A stretch of 64,000 nt of DNA, taken from Candidula unifasciata (taxonomy: Eukaryota; Mollusca; Gastropoda; Stylommatophora; Geomitridae). Within the stretch, counting starts at the first letter, position 1, and every line of letters begins with the position of its first letter. The position numbers and the translations under genes are program-made. The stretch is from NCBI GenBank assembly GCA_905116865.2, contig CAJHNH020004557.1:680036-744035 (forward strand), read 5' to 3'. Positions 31,100-41,437 of this stretch are shown one piece after another. Below the pieces are notes generated by a model. It was not told the DNA's origin and ran no database searches. It worked only from the letters and a program-made list of their open reading frames with translations.

Positions 31100-31382
31100 A
31101 AAGTAAAGTAAAGATCCCTTTTCCCGCCTTTCGGCGCATCGGGCATATGGGCAGAGCGTCCCATATTTTTACAGACCATCAGCACTCTGTGTGGTAATGT
31201 GGTCAGCATTACGCCGGCTGTCTTTACTTTCCCAGGACAGCCCATCCTGGTACCCATTTTAGGTTGGGTCGACCTGCGACGTCCCATACCACGACAAAAA
31301 TCCACGCAGCCTGCAGTGGGTTTTGATCGCGGTATGCTGGCTTACGAGTCGGACTCGCAACGCCTTAGCCACGGACGCCACA
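31100..31382 (-). repeat. SINE-like copy, family B
   Basis: CCCATATTTTTACAGACCAT, CCCATCCTGGTACCCATTTT, then TTTTGATCGCGGTATGCTGG and CTTACGAGTCGGACTCGCAA, ending with the reverse head CGCCTTAGCCACGGACGCC. Confidence 0.8.
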
Positions 31383-31489
31383 CAGACTGCAATCCTTGAG
31401 GTAAAATCTTTATAAAATACTTACAAACCTACATACAACGCTGAGTCATTACCACAGTTACTGATTGACGTATGCGTGAACTAACTGAG

Positions 31490-31715
31490 AACTGTGCATC
31501 TGCAATCATGGTCAGACTGCAAGAAGAACATGTTAAACGGGGTTTCGCCAAACAAGAACATTACTCAGATAGCCAAAAAAGAATAATAAATCAACAAAGA
31601 ACTGGTGTTGTCAACCGCTAGGCGCTGTGGGATTTACTGAGGAGGGGATCCGGACATTTAAGGAATGAGTGGTTTGACTTGCAATGAGGATAATCTATCG
31701 ACTAACTAACTAACT
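31490..31715 (+). mobile_element. LINE tail, degenerate relative of the 19.6-kb RNase H element
   Basis: AATCAACAAAGAACTGGTGT parallels the VNQHRTG codons at 20.13 kb. A stop and several differences follow, then a (CTAA)n 3' end at 31700-31718. Confidence 0.65.
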
Positions 31716-32149
31716 AACTCATTTACTACTTGACAACATAGTTTCCTTGCAACAAAATAACTTCGCAACCGTCATCTGTGCAAGCTAAAATATTAATTGT
31801 CTGTGTCAACAATTTCTCAAAATCACACATCGCGTTCGCATATGACAACTGCAGTTTCAGACATTATTATAGCTCAAAATTCAGAGAAGGGGTTTAAAAA
31901 AAAAGCGTTAACACACACAGAGACAAACATATAAAAACAAATACAGGGACACACAGAGATTCACGTAGAAACAAGAGGAATGGCGATAAAAGCAATAAAC
32001 CGGAGCGAGCACACACTGACACCTTGACGAGACAATTTGTACTCACGGACATCTTGACCTGTGATGATGATGTTATAAATCTTTGTTGTATTTTACTCCT
32101 GGTGGACAGCTTCCGAAACACATCTTCTTCTTCTCCAGTCCTGCTCCGT

Positions 32150-32395
32150 CTTTCAGTTTCACGGTTCCAAGAGGCTTCGGAGGTAAGCCTTGGTATGCAA
32201 TACTTAGATGCTGTAATTTACAGTCTGTGATATTCAATCCATCCATCCATCGCTGGCGTGGTCGACCTCTTGAGTGCTTCTGTTATGTCAAAGTGACAGG
32301 GCTGTCTGTGGTGCACTGTCTGGTGGTAGTCTCGACCCATGTCCAAACCATTTGATCCGTTCTCTCTTCGTGTAGTTTAGAACTGGTTCTGTAAC
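32150..32395 (-). mobile_element. LINE C-terminal tail fragment
   Basis: The minus strand encodes KRERIKWFGHGSRLPPDSAP, then QTALSL. This is the W-x-GH-x-x-R-(L/M)-P tail motif of RT-encoding LINEs. It is the same subfamily as the tail at 54.7 kb (plus). Confidence 0.75.
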
Positions 32396-32454
32396 ATAGG
32401 AAAATAAATATACGCGTGTGTTGACATTCTTGTCAAATACTGTTGTGTAATAGT

Positions 32455-32715
32455 TAGTGAAGAGCAACAAATGAAGTGGTTTGGACACATAACAAGAATG
32501 CCCTGGTACTATCTGCCACAGCGAGCCACACTGAAACATTACAACGGGTATAGAGTGAATGGAAGACCTCGGAAAATATGGAGTGATGGCATTAAGAAAA
32601 ACCTTACAGAAATAAACATCAGTCTTAATAGTGCTCTTGACAGAGCTCATCAACGAACATTACATATCCCCCCGACACTTCGATGAGGTAAAAGGTGGAA
32701 GAGAAGAAGAAGAAA
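32455..32715 (+). mobile_element. LINE 3' end, close relative of the 42.9-kb element
   Basis: Encodes EEQQMKWFGHITRMPWYYLP and then the same tail as 42660-42885, with a stop at the same place and a GAAGAAGAAG run. By eye it is well over 90 percent identical to the 3' end of the element at 41.4-42.9 kb. It is 5'-truncated. Confidence 0.88.
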
Positions 32716-33054
32716 AAGTGAAGTAGGTAAGTATATTAAACAACTGTTATATGCGCCAACGGCGCATCGAATATATTATATACTTTTTGCTAGATCTGTG
32801 TAGATCAGTCGACACCTGATAAGTGATTTAGTCAGTATAACGCCGGTTGCCTTCATTTCCAAATAATAGTTCTCGTATTATTTATGATCATACCAACAAA
32901 CGTGAATACTGATAGCACTATTAAAATAATTCCAGATCAGGTAGCGCTTACGTCATGCATGCAATCTCTCTAGGTTTAATGGCAAATAAATTAGTCGGCA
33001 ACAATACACAGTTGTTCATTTCTGATTCAATTATCAATCTGTCATTAACCTGTC

Positions 33055-33290
33055 GTCGGCTCTGTGGCAACGTCGATGCGAACGCTTCGTAATGCCGGGG
33101 TGCCGGGTTCGATCCCAGCTCCGTTCCATGTCCCTTGCGTTGGTTTTCGACAGTGGTATCAAGAAGCCGACCTTCAGTAAGCAATGGCAAACTACTGGAC
33201 GTAAATTTGCCTAGAGAAACCATACAACAGCCAGGGGCTGCTGGGGTTGGTTCTGCAACGTCCTGTAAAGGATACGCAACTAACCTTAAC
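33055..33290 (+). repeat. SINE-like copy, family D
   Basis: CGGCTCTGTGGCAACGTCGA, GCCGGGTTCGATCCCAGCTC (strong B-box), GCAATGGCAAACTACTGGA and TTCTGCAACGTCCTGTAAAG. Closely matches 51750-51985. Confidence 0.8.
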
Positions 33291-33731
33291 CATTAACCTG
33301 TCAAGTTTATTCGCATGGCAATAATCAAATTTAATTTTTTTATTTTGAAACCTTATCACCACCTTGGCAAAACAGGGAGAGGCTCGGATCCTTTCAGCCC
33401 TCCTCTGCCTCCCTCTCCCTATTAAAACATTAAGAGCTCAACCAAGACCGTCTTCATCTCACTGTGTATGCTGCTGACGTCACGAAACCGGGCTAACAAT
33501 ACGTTAACAGCAGAAAGGCCCGTCAGATAGAGACAGTCTTGCTTCAACGCCCTCGCCCTTTACCCAGCCACGACCCCCTCACTAATTTACACATTACCTA
33601 GAAAAAAAATTAGGTGGAAATGGGAATGGGGGGGGGGGGGGTTAAGTTTCTAGAGTACCCCCAGACAAGAGAAATTTGGGGTAGAGGAGGTGAGCCCTTT
33701 CACCACCAAATAATTGTGTAAGGTTGCTAAG

Positions 33732-33733
33732 AT

Positions 33734-33812
<79 letters not shown>
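33732..33812 (+). repeat. (CT)n microsatellite
   Basis: About 80 bases of pure CT. A (CAT)n/(TCAT)n run lies nearby at 33910-33972. Confidence 0.97.
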
Positions 33813-33814
<2 letters not shown>

Positions 33815-34231
33815 AATGATGCATAGAAATTATTTTTTTAAAGTACAGTATATTTCAATCATTTCAGTAAGTCAAATATATTGTGATATTCATTTGCCAC
33901 TCAGCACATTATCATCATCATCATTATCATTATCATCATCATCATCATCATCATTATCATTATCATTATCATCTTTAATTTGCTGTATAGCAAATAAATA
34001 TTTGAAAATACTCGAAAAAAAAATGTAAAATGCATAAACAAATGCTTTTAAAGAGGATTTATGTGCATGATTAAAGGGAATCTTTAAAAAATTTTTGGGA
34101 AGAGGGGGACACACAAACAAATATTGGGTGGGGGGGGGGGCCTCAAGGGACCTCAGCCCTCAGGTTTCGGCGTCTATGAGTCCCTCTACAATCAATTTTT
34201 GTTTTCATTAATAATAGCATTCCGCGTCATG

Positions 34232-34290
34232 AGAACTGTGTCAGTCAGTCAGTCAGTCAGTCAGTCAGTCAGTCAGTCAGTCAGTCAGTA
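34232..34290 (+). repeat. (CAGT)n microsatellite
   Basis: About 14 units of CAGT. Confidence 0.97.
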
Positions 34291-34569
34291 GCATGTTCTT
34301 TGCAGAACCTTGCTCCCATAACAACCTATCAGAAAACTTCTCGATCACAAGCAAGATGTCCCGCGTCCGATACACCCATCTGGAGATCAACCGCCACATC
34401 CTGCACCCACCTTCTCTTTAGCCTTTCTCTTCCTCTCTTTCCCCCCTCCATTATTGTTCTCTCTTAACTTTCGTGACGCTTCAAGTGACAAAAATATTTA
34501 AATTTTCTGTTTTATTGTTTTTAATAGCCAGCCTTCTTTAATATTCAGTTCTTGAAGTATGGATGTATT

Positions 34570-35160
34570 TGTTCGTTTTTTTTTTACCTATGATATTCTT
34601 AGAACCCGTCATTTGTATTCAAAGGTATTTATGCGCTGTTCAGCTTGTTTAGTATGTGTCCAGGTCTCACAGGCGTATGTTGTAATGGGAAAGATGCATG
34701 CTCTTAGAAATCTAACTTTGTAGTTCTCTCTGTCTCACTCCATAATTTATTCAGTTGTTTTAGTCTTTGAAGAAGAACTGATAGTCGTCGTTTAATTTCT
34801 TTCACTGTTTCGCATTGTTGGAAATCAATTACCTAAGATATTCCAAACCTTCCACAACCTCCAATCTTTCCTCATTAACACAAATTTCTTTCTCCATAGT
34901 AGTTGTATCTGTATGCATTATCTTTGTTTTTGCTATGTTCAGATATAAGTTGTGATTTTCACTATTTCTGTGGGTTGAGGTTATTTAGTTTTCTATACCA
35001 GTCTGTGATGTGGATAGCAATCGTAGATATTGTATCATCGGATATTTGGTATTTCATGACCACCGATATTTAGGGCATCCTTTTGCTCTCTGACACTTAT
35101 CATTATATTTTCGGTGTACATGAGAGTTGTGTAGTTCCAAATATTTAGACACTGTGTGAA
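34570..35160 (-). mobile_element. RTE/BovB-like LINE reverse-transcriptase fragment
   Basis: The minus strand reads ISVREQKDALNIGGHEIPNI, then an R-Y-DD-like active-site region (Tyr followed by Asp, with the Ala missing), then codons equivalent to TDWYRKLNNLNPQK. Downstream bases match the RT thumb region of other LINEs. The frame is broken by stops. Confidence 0.7.
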
Positions 35161-35319
35161 AGAGGTGGGGGAGGGGGGTGGAGGGGAAAGTGGAACTTTT
35201 AGAACGCCGTTTAGCACAGTTGAACTGGGGCACCACATGACGGTTAGGAAGTAACCAGAAGTCCAGTGTGGGTCGGTCTTGATGTCTGTGCTAGTCATGC
35301 GGCCTTCGATCTTCAGGCT

Positions 35320-35346
35320 CGCGATCCCCCCCCCCCCCCCCCCCCA
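35320..35346 (+). repeat. Poly-C run
   Basis: C homopolymer of about 19 bases; its exact length may be unreliable. Confidence 0.85.
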
Positions 35347-35399
35347 CTTTTCCACACTTCCACCACGCCCTACACCGGCCTAAAACTGGTAAATACAGA

Positions 35400-35690
35400 T
35401 AGTAAGGACTCCGTTTTGGCTTGGACATGTCTGCAGAATGCCTTGTGACACTGGCAAAAACAGCTCTCGGGTGGACAGCAGATGGGAAAAGGAGATGCGG
35501 ACGACCTAAGGAAACCTGGAGAGGACAATAGAACGGAGGAAAAAAGAATGTAAACTGACATGGAATACCCTGGGCAGGAAAGCAGCAGACCGGCAGCAGT
35601 TGTGAATGCCGTATGTGTCAACAGCGACATGAAAATGATATAGAAGGATTCATTTATGGTTTTATTCTGTTGTGTCCGCGAATTGTGTCT
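35400..35690 (+). mobile_element. LINE C-terminal tail fragment
   Basis: GGCTTGGACATGTCTGCAGA encodes WLGHVCRMP, and the text after a stop reads through GRPKETWRG-like residues. This is the usual W-GH--RM tail of RT LINEs. Confidence 0.7.
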
Positions 35691-35774
35691 TTTGTGCATA
35701 CTCCTCAGACCTGGTAATGTGTATCTCACTTGTGTACTTATTGCCCATTGTTTTCATGCATACAAGAACCCAAA

Positions 35775-35905
35775 ATTCTAGCTGAATGTCCCGTTTTCAA
35801 CTCACGATATTAGTCAGATGTCCCGTTTCCAACTCCATCTATTAGTGAAATGTCCCGTTTTCAGCTCAAAATATTAGTGGGGTGTCCCGTTTTCAGCTCA
35901 CGGGA
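35775..35905 (+). repeat. ~38-bp tandem repeat (about 3.5 units)
   Basis: ATGTCCCGTTTTCAACTCA and then ATATTAGT recur with small changes. Confidence 0.85.
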
Positions 35906-35909
35906 GTAA

Positions 35910-36520
35910 TCCATAAGTCCACTTTACTACCAGATACACTGCTACCCTACTCTAAATACTATCTTTAGGTGCGCTGCTGTACCAGTCGGAATCATTACTA
36001 GACTGCTTGACATGTAATTGATTCGCACTGTCTTTTCGTGTTTTTGCACGCCAATAAAACTATATATACGTATTATCACGATTACTGTATTCAGTACTAT
36101 TGCCTTTTCTTTAGCGTATTACACCTTTTTAAGCTGCAGTTTGTAGTTTCAATGTGGCTTTTGACGAAGGGATAAAAGTTCACTTACTTCTTGGCGAGTT
36201 TTTGTTCTGAATGATTGACATGGGTATAAGTGTCTTTCTTTCAGACGGTAATTCTCTAGTCTCTGTCATTCTTCTCTTGCTATTTCTGTAATTGCGTGTT
36301 CCGTGCAGGGTCATCGACACAAAGAAAACATGGGGGAAGCGGGGTACAAGGCCACCTCAAACCATATCCTCAATAATTTGGCAAGGGATTTTTGTTTTAA
36401 TCCCAAATACATGAATTGTTATATATATTCTTGATTTTCTAAAACTGTTTTTTTCCCTTACTCTGTGATGCCAAGAGACTTGAATTTCTGTCATCGTCAT
36501 TAGCATAAATGTACACTTCT
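35910..36520. other. No gene recognised
   Basis: AT-rich spacer without a domain-bearing frame. Confidence 0.5.
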
Positions 36521-36529
36521 GCTGTTGGG

Positions 36530-36870
36530 GGCTGCGTGGTCTCGAGGCATGGTGACCGCCTCGAGTGTTAGAGGTTCTGTGTTCAATCCCCTGTAAGGGA
36601 TAGGATTTTTTTACGTGGACTTGGACTTTTAGTAACTCCCCCTGATCTCTGGGTAGTGAGATCAGACGCCCGTGTGCACTGTTGCGCACATAAAAAAATC
36701 CCTTGGAAGCTGGAAATGGAAAAGAGTAGCCTAAAGGCGCTGCCCAGGCAAAAATTTGGAGTTAAAAATCTACTCAATGGATTTCAGGATCAGACTTGAG
36801 CTGGAAGAAGAACGGAGCACTTATGGGTTACTACTCGTGTACCTTTATGTTGATCTGTTGTTCAAACATT
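36530..36870 (+). repeat. SINE-like copy, family E
   Basis: GCGTGGTCTCGAGGCATGGT head, GGTTCTGTGTTCAATCCCCT B-box, TCTCTGGGTAGTGAGATCAG and GCACTTATGGGTTACTACTC end. Confidence 0.8.
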
Positions 36871-36939
36871 AAGCCGTTCTGCTGTTGCGCATCGTCGAGA
36901 GGAACAGTCTGGCTGTTGTCATTTCGTGTCGATGTCGAT

Positions 36940-37220
36940 GCTTTTTAATGTCATTTCCCCGTATGGGTTCCGGGCCCTTATTATAGGGAAAACAGGAACA
37001 AACCCACTGCCTACCCAAAAGCATGTCGTAGGAGTCGACTAATTGGGAGCTTCCTTCGAAGTCGGAGTGCCTCTGCCTGAGAGGCAAGGAACCAGCAGTC
37101 TGCATACAAATAAGTCAGATCTGTAAAACGGATGCACACGCAACACTTAGGTTCTGAAACAGGACTGTAGTCCAGAAGTGGATGAACCCCCAGAACTTTC
37201 CACCAGAGTTTACAGCTGGT
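36940..37220 (+). repeat. Dispersed repeat, family F, near full length
   Basis: GTATGGGTTCCGGGCCCTTA, ATGTCGTAGGAGTCGACTAA, TGCCTGAGAGGCAAGGAACC, CAAATAAGTCAGATCTGTAA, then CCAGAGTTTACAGCTGGT. It defines both ends of the family together with 37980-38235. Confidence 0.8.
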
Positions 37221-37309
37221 AAACGCGAAGAGAAAAAAAAGATAATGACATCAGTCTATCCTCTCTTAGGACGGCTTCATGCTTTCATTTCATATCTTTT
37301 CATTTGTTG

Positions 37310-37640
37310 CGCCTAGATTGGTAGTTGTTCTGGCAGCATTCTTACTGGATAACCAAACTAGCTGATCTACTGAATCTCAATGAATTTGCTGCATAGCCTT
37401 GTCCATACAGTCTGATAATATTTTTAACGTTGTCTCGTAGGCGTCTCATTTCACCAGTGTTGATTTTGCGTAAGTCAGCATTTGATAATGTCCAGGTCTG
37501 GCATTGGTAGCAGAACATGCTGTTAGAGCGGTTTCTCGGCGGCCATGCTTATGTCAGGATGTCTTAATAACGGTGTCAGTTGATACATAAGCTTCAAACT
37601 CTTCTGAATTAGTGAACAATGTTGAATTTCGGCATTTGTC
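37310..37640 (-). mobile_element. LINE reverse-transcriptase fragment
   Basis: The minus strand encodes SMFCYQCQTWTLSNADLRKI, then NTGEMRRLRDN. It matches the CYQCQTWTLTSSNERKI region of the LINE at 42.5 kb but is a more divergent copy. Confidence 0.75.
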
Positions 37641-37659
37641 CCAAATCAACATTTGGCCA

Positions 37660-37735
37660 CAGTGGCTGGCCGAGCGGTTATAAACGATTGCATCTAACTC
37701 AGAAGACCCAAGTTCAAATTCTCGTTATATATTGT
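37660..37735 (+). repeat. tRNA-Leu/Ser-like SINE head
   Basis: GTGGCTGGCCGAGCGGTTAT matches the D-arm side of a class II tRNA, and AAGTTCAAATTCTCG is a degenerate T-arm. The acceptor stem is not paired, so it is not called a tRNA gene. Confidence 0.55.
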
Positions 37736-37979
37736 GGAATTTTTTTTTAAAGGCAATATTATTGTATTTATGTTATCATAATCGACGTCACTGCACATTG
37801 AGAATTACTAAGCCTGCTCAGTCCTACGACACAGTAGCCACTCCAATGTACCTTTACTGGCTGTTCCCATGAGAACTGAGCTGTTTCCTATTTCGGTTTG
37901 AAAACGCCATAGACCGGCTTCCCCAAACTTTGCTCCCAGGTCACACAAAAATATTAGTGCCCAAGATTCATCATCCTGT

Positions 37980-38235
37980 TTACCCCCGTGTGGGTTCCGG
38001 GACCCTATTATGGGAAAAACAAGAATAGACCCACTGCCTACCCAAAAGCATGTCGTAAGAGTCGACTAATTAAGAGCTTCTTTCGAAGTCGGAGTGCATC
38101 TGCCAGTCTGCACACAACTGTGTCAGATCTTTCAAACGGATGCACACGCAGCACTCAGGTTCTGGGACAGGACTGTAGTCCAGAAGTGGACGAACAACCA
38201 GAGCTTTCCACCAGAGTTTACAGCTGGTGAATGCA
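37980..38235 (+). repeat. Dispersed repeat, family F, near full length
   Basis: GTGTGGGTTCCGGGACCCTA, TGTCGTAAGAGTCGACTAAT, GAAGTCGGAGTGCATCTGCC, GGACTGTAGTCCAGAAGTGG and CAGAGTTTACAGCTGGTGAA. A 25-bp internal segment (GAGAGGCAAGGAACC) is missing. Confidence 0.8.
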
Positions 38236-38689
38236 AAGAGGAAAATCATCCTGTGTCAGCCAAGTCCGTACAGGGTTGATGATATCTTAATGTGTATTAT
38301 TAGCATTTTTATTATTATTATTTTGTGCTGAATTATAAATAAATATATTATATTATATGCGAAATAATATTAAATGTATAAAGAAATGATTTAAAAAGTA
38401 GGCTCTACTGGCAAATCCGGACGAAGAATAAACAGCCTTGGACGACTTAGTCAGAGTTATCTCCCGTCGCCGCACTCCAAACAGTGATCGGAAAAGCCAC
38501 AACGAAACAAAGAAGACAGTCACGTCGACATCAGGGCTGCCAATGCTTGGTTGTTTCCCCCAGGATCTGGGTTTTTTTTGTCGACGCTGCAGGACAAGTC
38601 TGGGTTTTTTTTTTTTTTTTTGGGTGTGTTTTGTTTGTTCCTGTTTGCCGATTTGTATGCTTTAATGATCGATAAATTTGTGTGGTTAG

Positions 38690-38757
38690 GGGGGTAGGGG
38701 TTAGGGTTAGGGAGTAGTAGGATTAGGGTTAGCGGTAGGGTTAGGATTAGCGTTAGA
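38690..38757 (+). repeat. TTAGGG-type telomere-like repeat (left block of the element)
   Basis: GGGGTTAGGGTTAGGGAG and later degenerate TTAGGG units with variant GGTAGG. Confidence 0.9.
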
Positions 38758-38981
38758 TTTGACAATTTTGACGCCGAAGTTCCCTATAATCGCGCACAGT
38801 CCCATACCACACACAAAACAATCGAGGGCCTCTGGATCCTGGTCACACGCACAATTCGCCAACGATTGGGGGCACCAGCCGCACGCTATTGGCGTCTTAT
38901 TTGGCAGAGTTTCAGTGGCGCCACTCCCATCTCATATTGTCGGCCAGTATTTCGAAATCCTACGTCAAAATTTTCACATCT

Positions 38982-39097
38982 AACCCTACCCCTAACCCTA
39001 CCCCTAACCCTAACCCTACCCCTAACCCTACCCCTAACCCCTACCCCTACCCCTAACCCTACCCCTACCCCTAACCCTAACCCTACCCCTAACTCTA
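38982..39097 (+). repeat. CCCTAA-type telomere-like repeat (right block of the element)
   Basis: About 115 bases of CCCTAA and CCCCTA units, opposite in strand to the left block. Confidence 0.93.
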
Positions 39098-39385
39098 ATC
39101 CAACAACCGCATGATGATGACTACACAACCATTCACAGTGCCTCACGCAACCGTACGCAACTGTGCACGCAACCATATGATGATGCCACGATGTCTCACG
39201 CAACGGTACGCAGCCCTACACGCAACCGCAGGATGATAGGTAAGTGTGTCGTTTGTTTCGTTTGTTTTCCGATTACTGTTCGGAGTGCGGCGACGGGAGA
39301 TAACTCTGACTAAGTCGTCCAAGTCTGTTTATTCTTCGTCCGGATTTGCCAGTAGAGCCAAAAAGTATGTCTATAAATGGTTGGG

Positions 39386-39620
39386 AGCCACTGTGATGTA
39401 GTGGAAAGACGCTAGCCTGCAAGACGAAACGTCGTGATTTCAGGTCCTGGCGGAGTAAATTACAACAACGACCTCGGCTCCCAGGTTTACCCAGTCTCAA
39501 ATGGATATCAGGTCAAGTCCCGGGAAGTAAAGGCGGTCGGTGTGCTGCTAAACAGATAACCCACCAAGTACCGATTGGTCTATAATTATATAGGTCTAGC
39601 CCTATATGCCCAATAGCCTG
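39386..39620 (+). repeat. SINE-like copy, family C
   Basis: GAGCCACTGTGATGTAGTGG head, GTGATTTCAGGTCCTGGCGG, then CCCAGGTTTACCCAGTCTCA and AAGTACCGATTGGTCTATAA. It lies 26 bases right of the telomere-repeat transposon. Confidence 0.7.
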
Positions 39621-39829
39621 GATGTTTTCCCTCTAAATATGTATCGCTTATATTACAAACTTACGTTTTGTTCCGTTCCGTTTTCTGTGTGTCTAACTGT
39701 ACAGTTTCTTGCTGTCGAGTGTGCTCACTCTGATTTATGATGCTGCTCCTGTTGTATGGCTGACAATCAGTTGCTATAGGCAGAGCAATTTTTCATGTGG
39801 TAGGCAACGACAATAGTACCGGAATCTGT

Positions 39830-40040
39830 TTGTTTTAGGCATTTTTAACGCCACTACAAGAGTACTGGCACCGTTTAGGCACTGTGTGGTGAATACTGGG
39901 ACCGTTAAGGCCAAGGCACTTTGTGACGAGTGCCAGTTCCTATTTAGATATTTTATTGGTGAGTACCGGCAAATATTTAGACACTTTGTATTGAGTACCG
40001 GTACCATTTAGACACTTTGTGATGAGTACCGGCACCTTTT
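39830..40040 (+). repeat. Degenerate ~38-bp tandem repeat
   Basis: GAGTACCGGCACC, then TTTAGACACTTTGTG, recurs about five times with decreasing fidelity to the left. Confidence 0.75.
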
Positions 40041-40044
40041 TTTT

Positions 40045-41300
40045 GTTGTTTAAAATGAAAGCCCTGCCTGCAGAAGCCTCCATCGCCGGCCGTGTCCAGC
40101 TCCCGTCTGCCGGGGACTTTGTGCCCTGTCCTTGTGTGACCTTCCAGCAGACGTCAGCGCTCACGTCTGCTCCTGGGTCAAGGCCGCGTGACGTCATTGA
40201 TTGCGTGGACTCCCGTTAGCCTCGGCGTCGTCGTCTTAGCAACAACACAGGTTTATCAGCAAGCTTTTCTCTTGCAGACACAGCAATACATCCGTGCAAT
40301 AAGTCGTGTTCTACGTGCAATAAGTCACTTTCAATAAGCTGTGCTTTCACTAGCACTACTCATCTTCTAGGGGTTGATGTGTCTAGTGGATGATCTTACT
40401 CACATTCCAAGATGACATAGCTGCGACAAGTAGACACCATCTCCAAGATACCATTCTGTTTATTGACATCTCAACACTTACATCGATTGCCCCGTCCATG
40501 TCCTAATCAACAGCTTTCACGCACCACATTGTTTAGACGCCAGCACGCTGATTTCCTCACACATTCACCAACCAGAGTTCTGCGTCTTCAGTTCCACATC
40601 GCCGCATAGATTAATCTGGTCATTGCATCAAGCTTCACACAACTGACTTGGCTGGACTTGACTTCGATGGATGTTGTCGTCTGGTCTTCCTCTCGCAACA
40701 ATCAGTTTAACGTTCTCATTCTCACGATCACTCTCACGTCCTCTCGTTCTGACTGTCAACACCTACTGTCTGATCAGACTGGGGTCTGATTTTATACCCA
40801 GTGTTCGTTCCACGTGGCAACACGTAGTTGTTCTTGGGTTCCACGTGGCGACCTATGGTCGCTCTCCTCGGGTTCCCCGTGATCACACGTGGTCATTCGC
40901 TACCTTGGAGACCTCGGTTAATCCGAGTATCTGGCTTCTCTCGGTGTTCTAGATAAACTGGGGCTTTCCCTCCAACCTCCCTAATCAGGGTGAAAATATC
41001 TCCCATTACAATCCGGCTTTCACTGAGATAGTCCCCGGTTTTCTTAATGTGTTCCAGCTGTCCCGTCGGTACTATCCCCTTCCCCACTCCCCCTACAAAC
41101 CCGACAATTGCCCCTTGTTATAAAAAATATATTGCCTCTCAAGTTGACCCAGCTTTGGATGGGTACCACGTACAGAGAAACGTCCAGATACTCGATTATA
41201 TAGTTAAAATCAACGCCAGTGAACTACTGCCTAACAGTCCGGATATTTTGGAAATGCAACCGGCTTTCGTAGCACCCAGGCTGCAGACGCAGACGATGTA
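40045..41300. other. No gene recognised; locally GC-rich block
   Basis: 40060-40230 is GC- and CpG-rich. Open frames at 40019-40219 and 41047-41301 have no recognisable domain. Three imperfect ~32-bp units at 40805-40895 each carry a CACGTG. Confidence 0.45.
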
Positions 41301-41302
41301 AA

Positions 41303-41437
41303 TTACTAAATAATCGAGTACAGTAGTGTACAAAAATATTCCTAAAAAATCGAGTACAGTAGTTTATATGAAAATTCCTAAATAATCGAGTACAGTAGTG
41401 TACATAAAAATTCCCAACTAATTGAGTACAGTAATAT
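41303..41437 (+). repeat. 36-bp satellite, left block
   Basis: Units of TCGAGTACAGTAGTGTACAT, then GAAAATTCCTAAATAA. About four units; continues on the other side of the LINE at 42940. Confidence 0.92.

Larger units (their letters stand above)
38401..39359. mobile_element. 959-bp non-autonomous DNA transposon with ~91-bp inverted termini, 8-bp target duplication and internal telomere-like repeats
   Basis: Left terminus 38401-38491 starts GGCTCTACTGGCAAATCCGG. The right terminus (39269-39359) is its reverse complement with about 3 mismatches in 91 bases. AAAAAGTA flanks the element exactly on both sides (38393-38400 and 39360-39367), a perfect 8-bp target-site duplication. Inside, TTAGGG-type repeats (38690-38755) and CCCTAA-type repeats (38982-39095) are mirror-arranged around a ~220-bp core. 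That core's own ends (AATTTTGACG near 38763, CGTCAAAATT near 38962) are also inverted. No transposase is encoded. An 8-bp duplication fits hAT, P or Merlin-like superfamilies; GG termini would lean to Merlin. Confidence 0.9.

Noticed and set aside
37660..37735. Functional tRNA gene
   Set aside because: D-arm-like and T-arm-like parts are visible, but the acceptor stem does not pair and the T-arm is degraded; tRNA-derived SINE head is the better reading. The same holds for the heads at 14.8, 18.5, 29.4 and 51.75 kb.
38982..39097. Chromosome end or fusion-point telomere
   Set aside because: The repeats lie inside an element with inverted termini and an 8-bp target duplication, with the opposite telomeric strand on the other arm.
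40019..40219. 66-codon gene in the GC-rich block
   Set aside because: Starts in a decayed tandem repeat and has no recognisable motif; kept only as an unexplained GC-rich segment.
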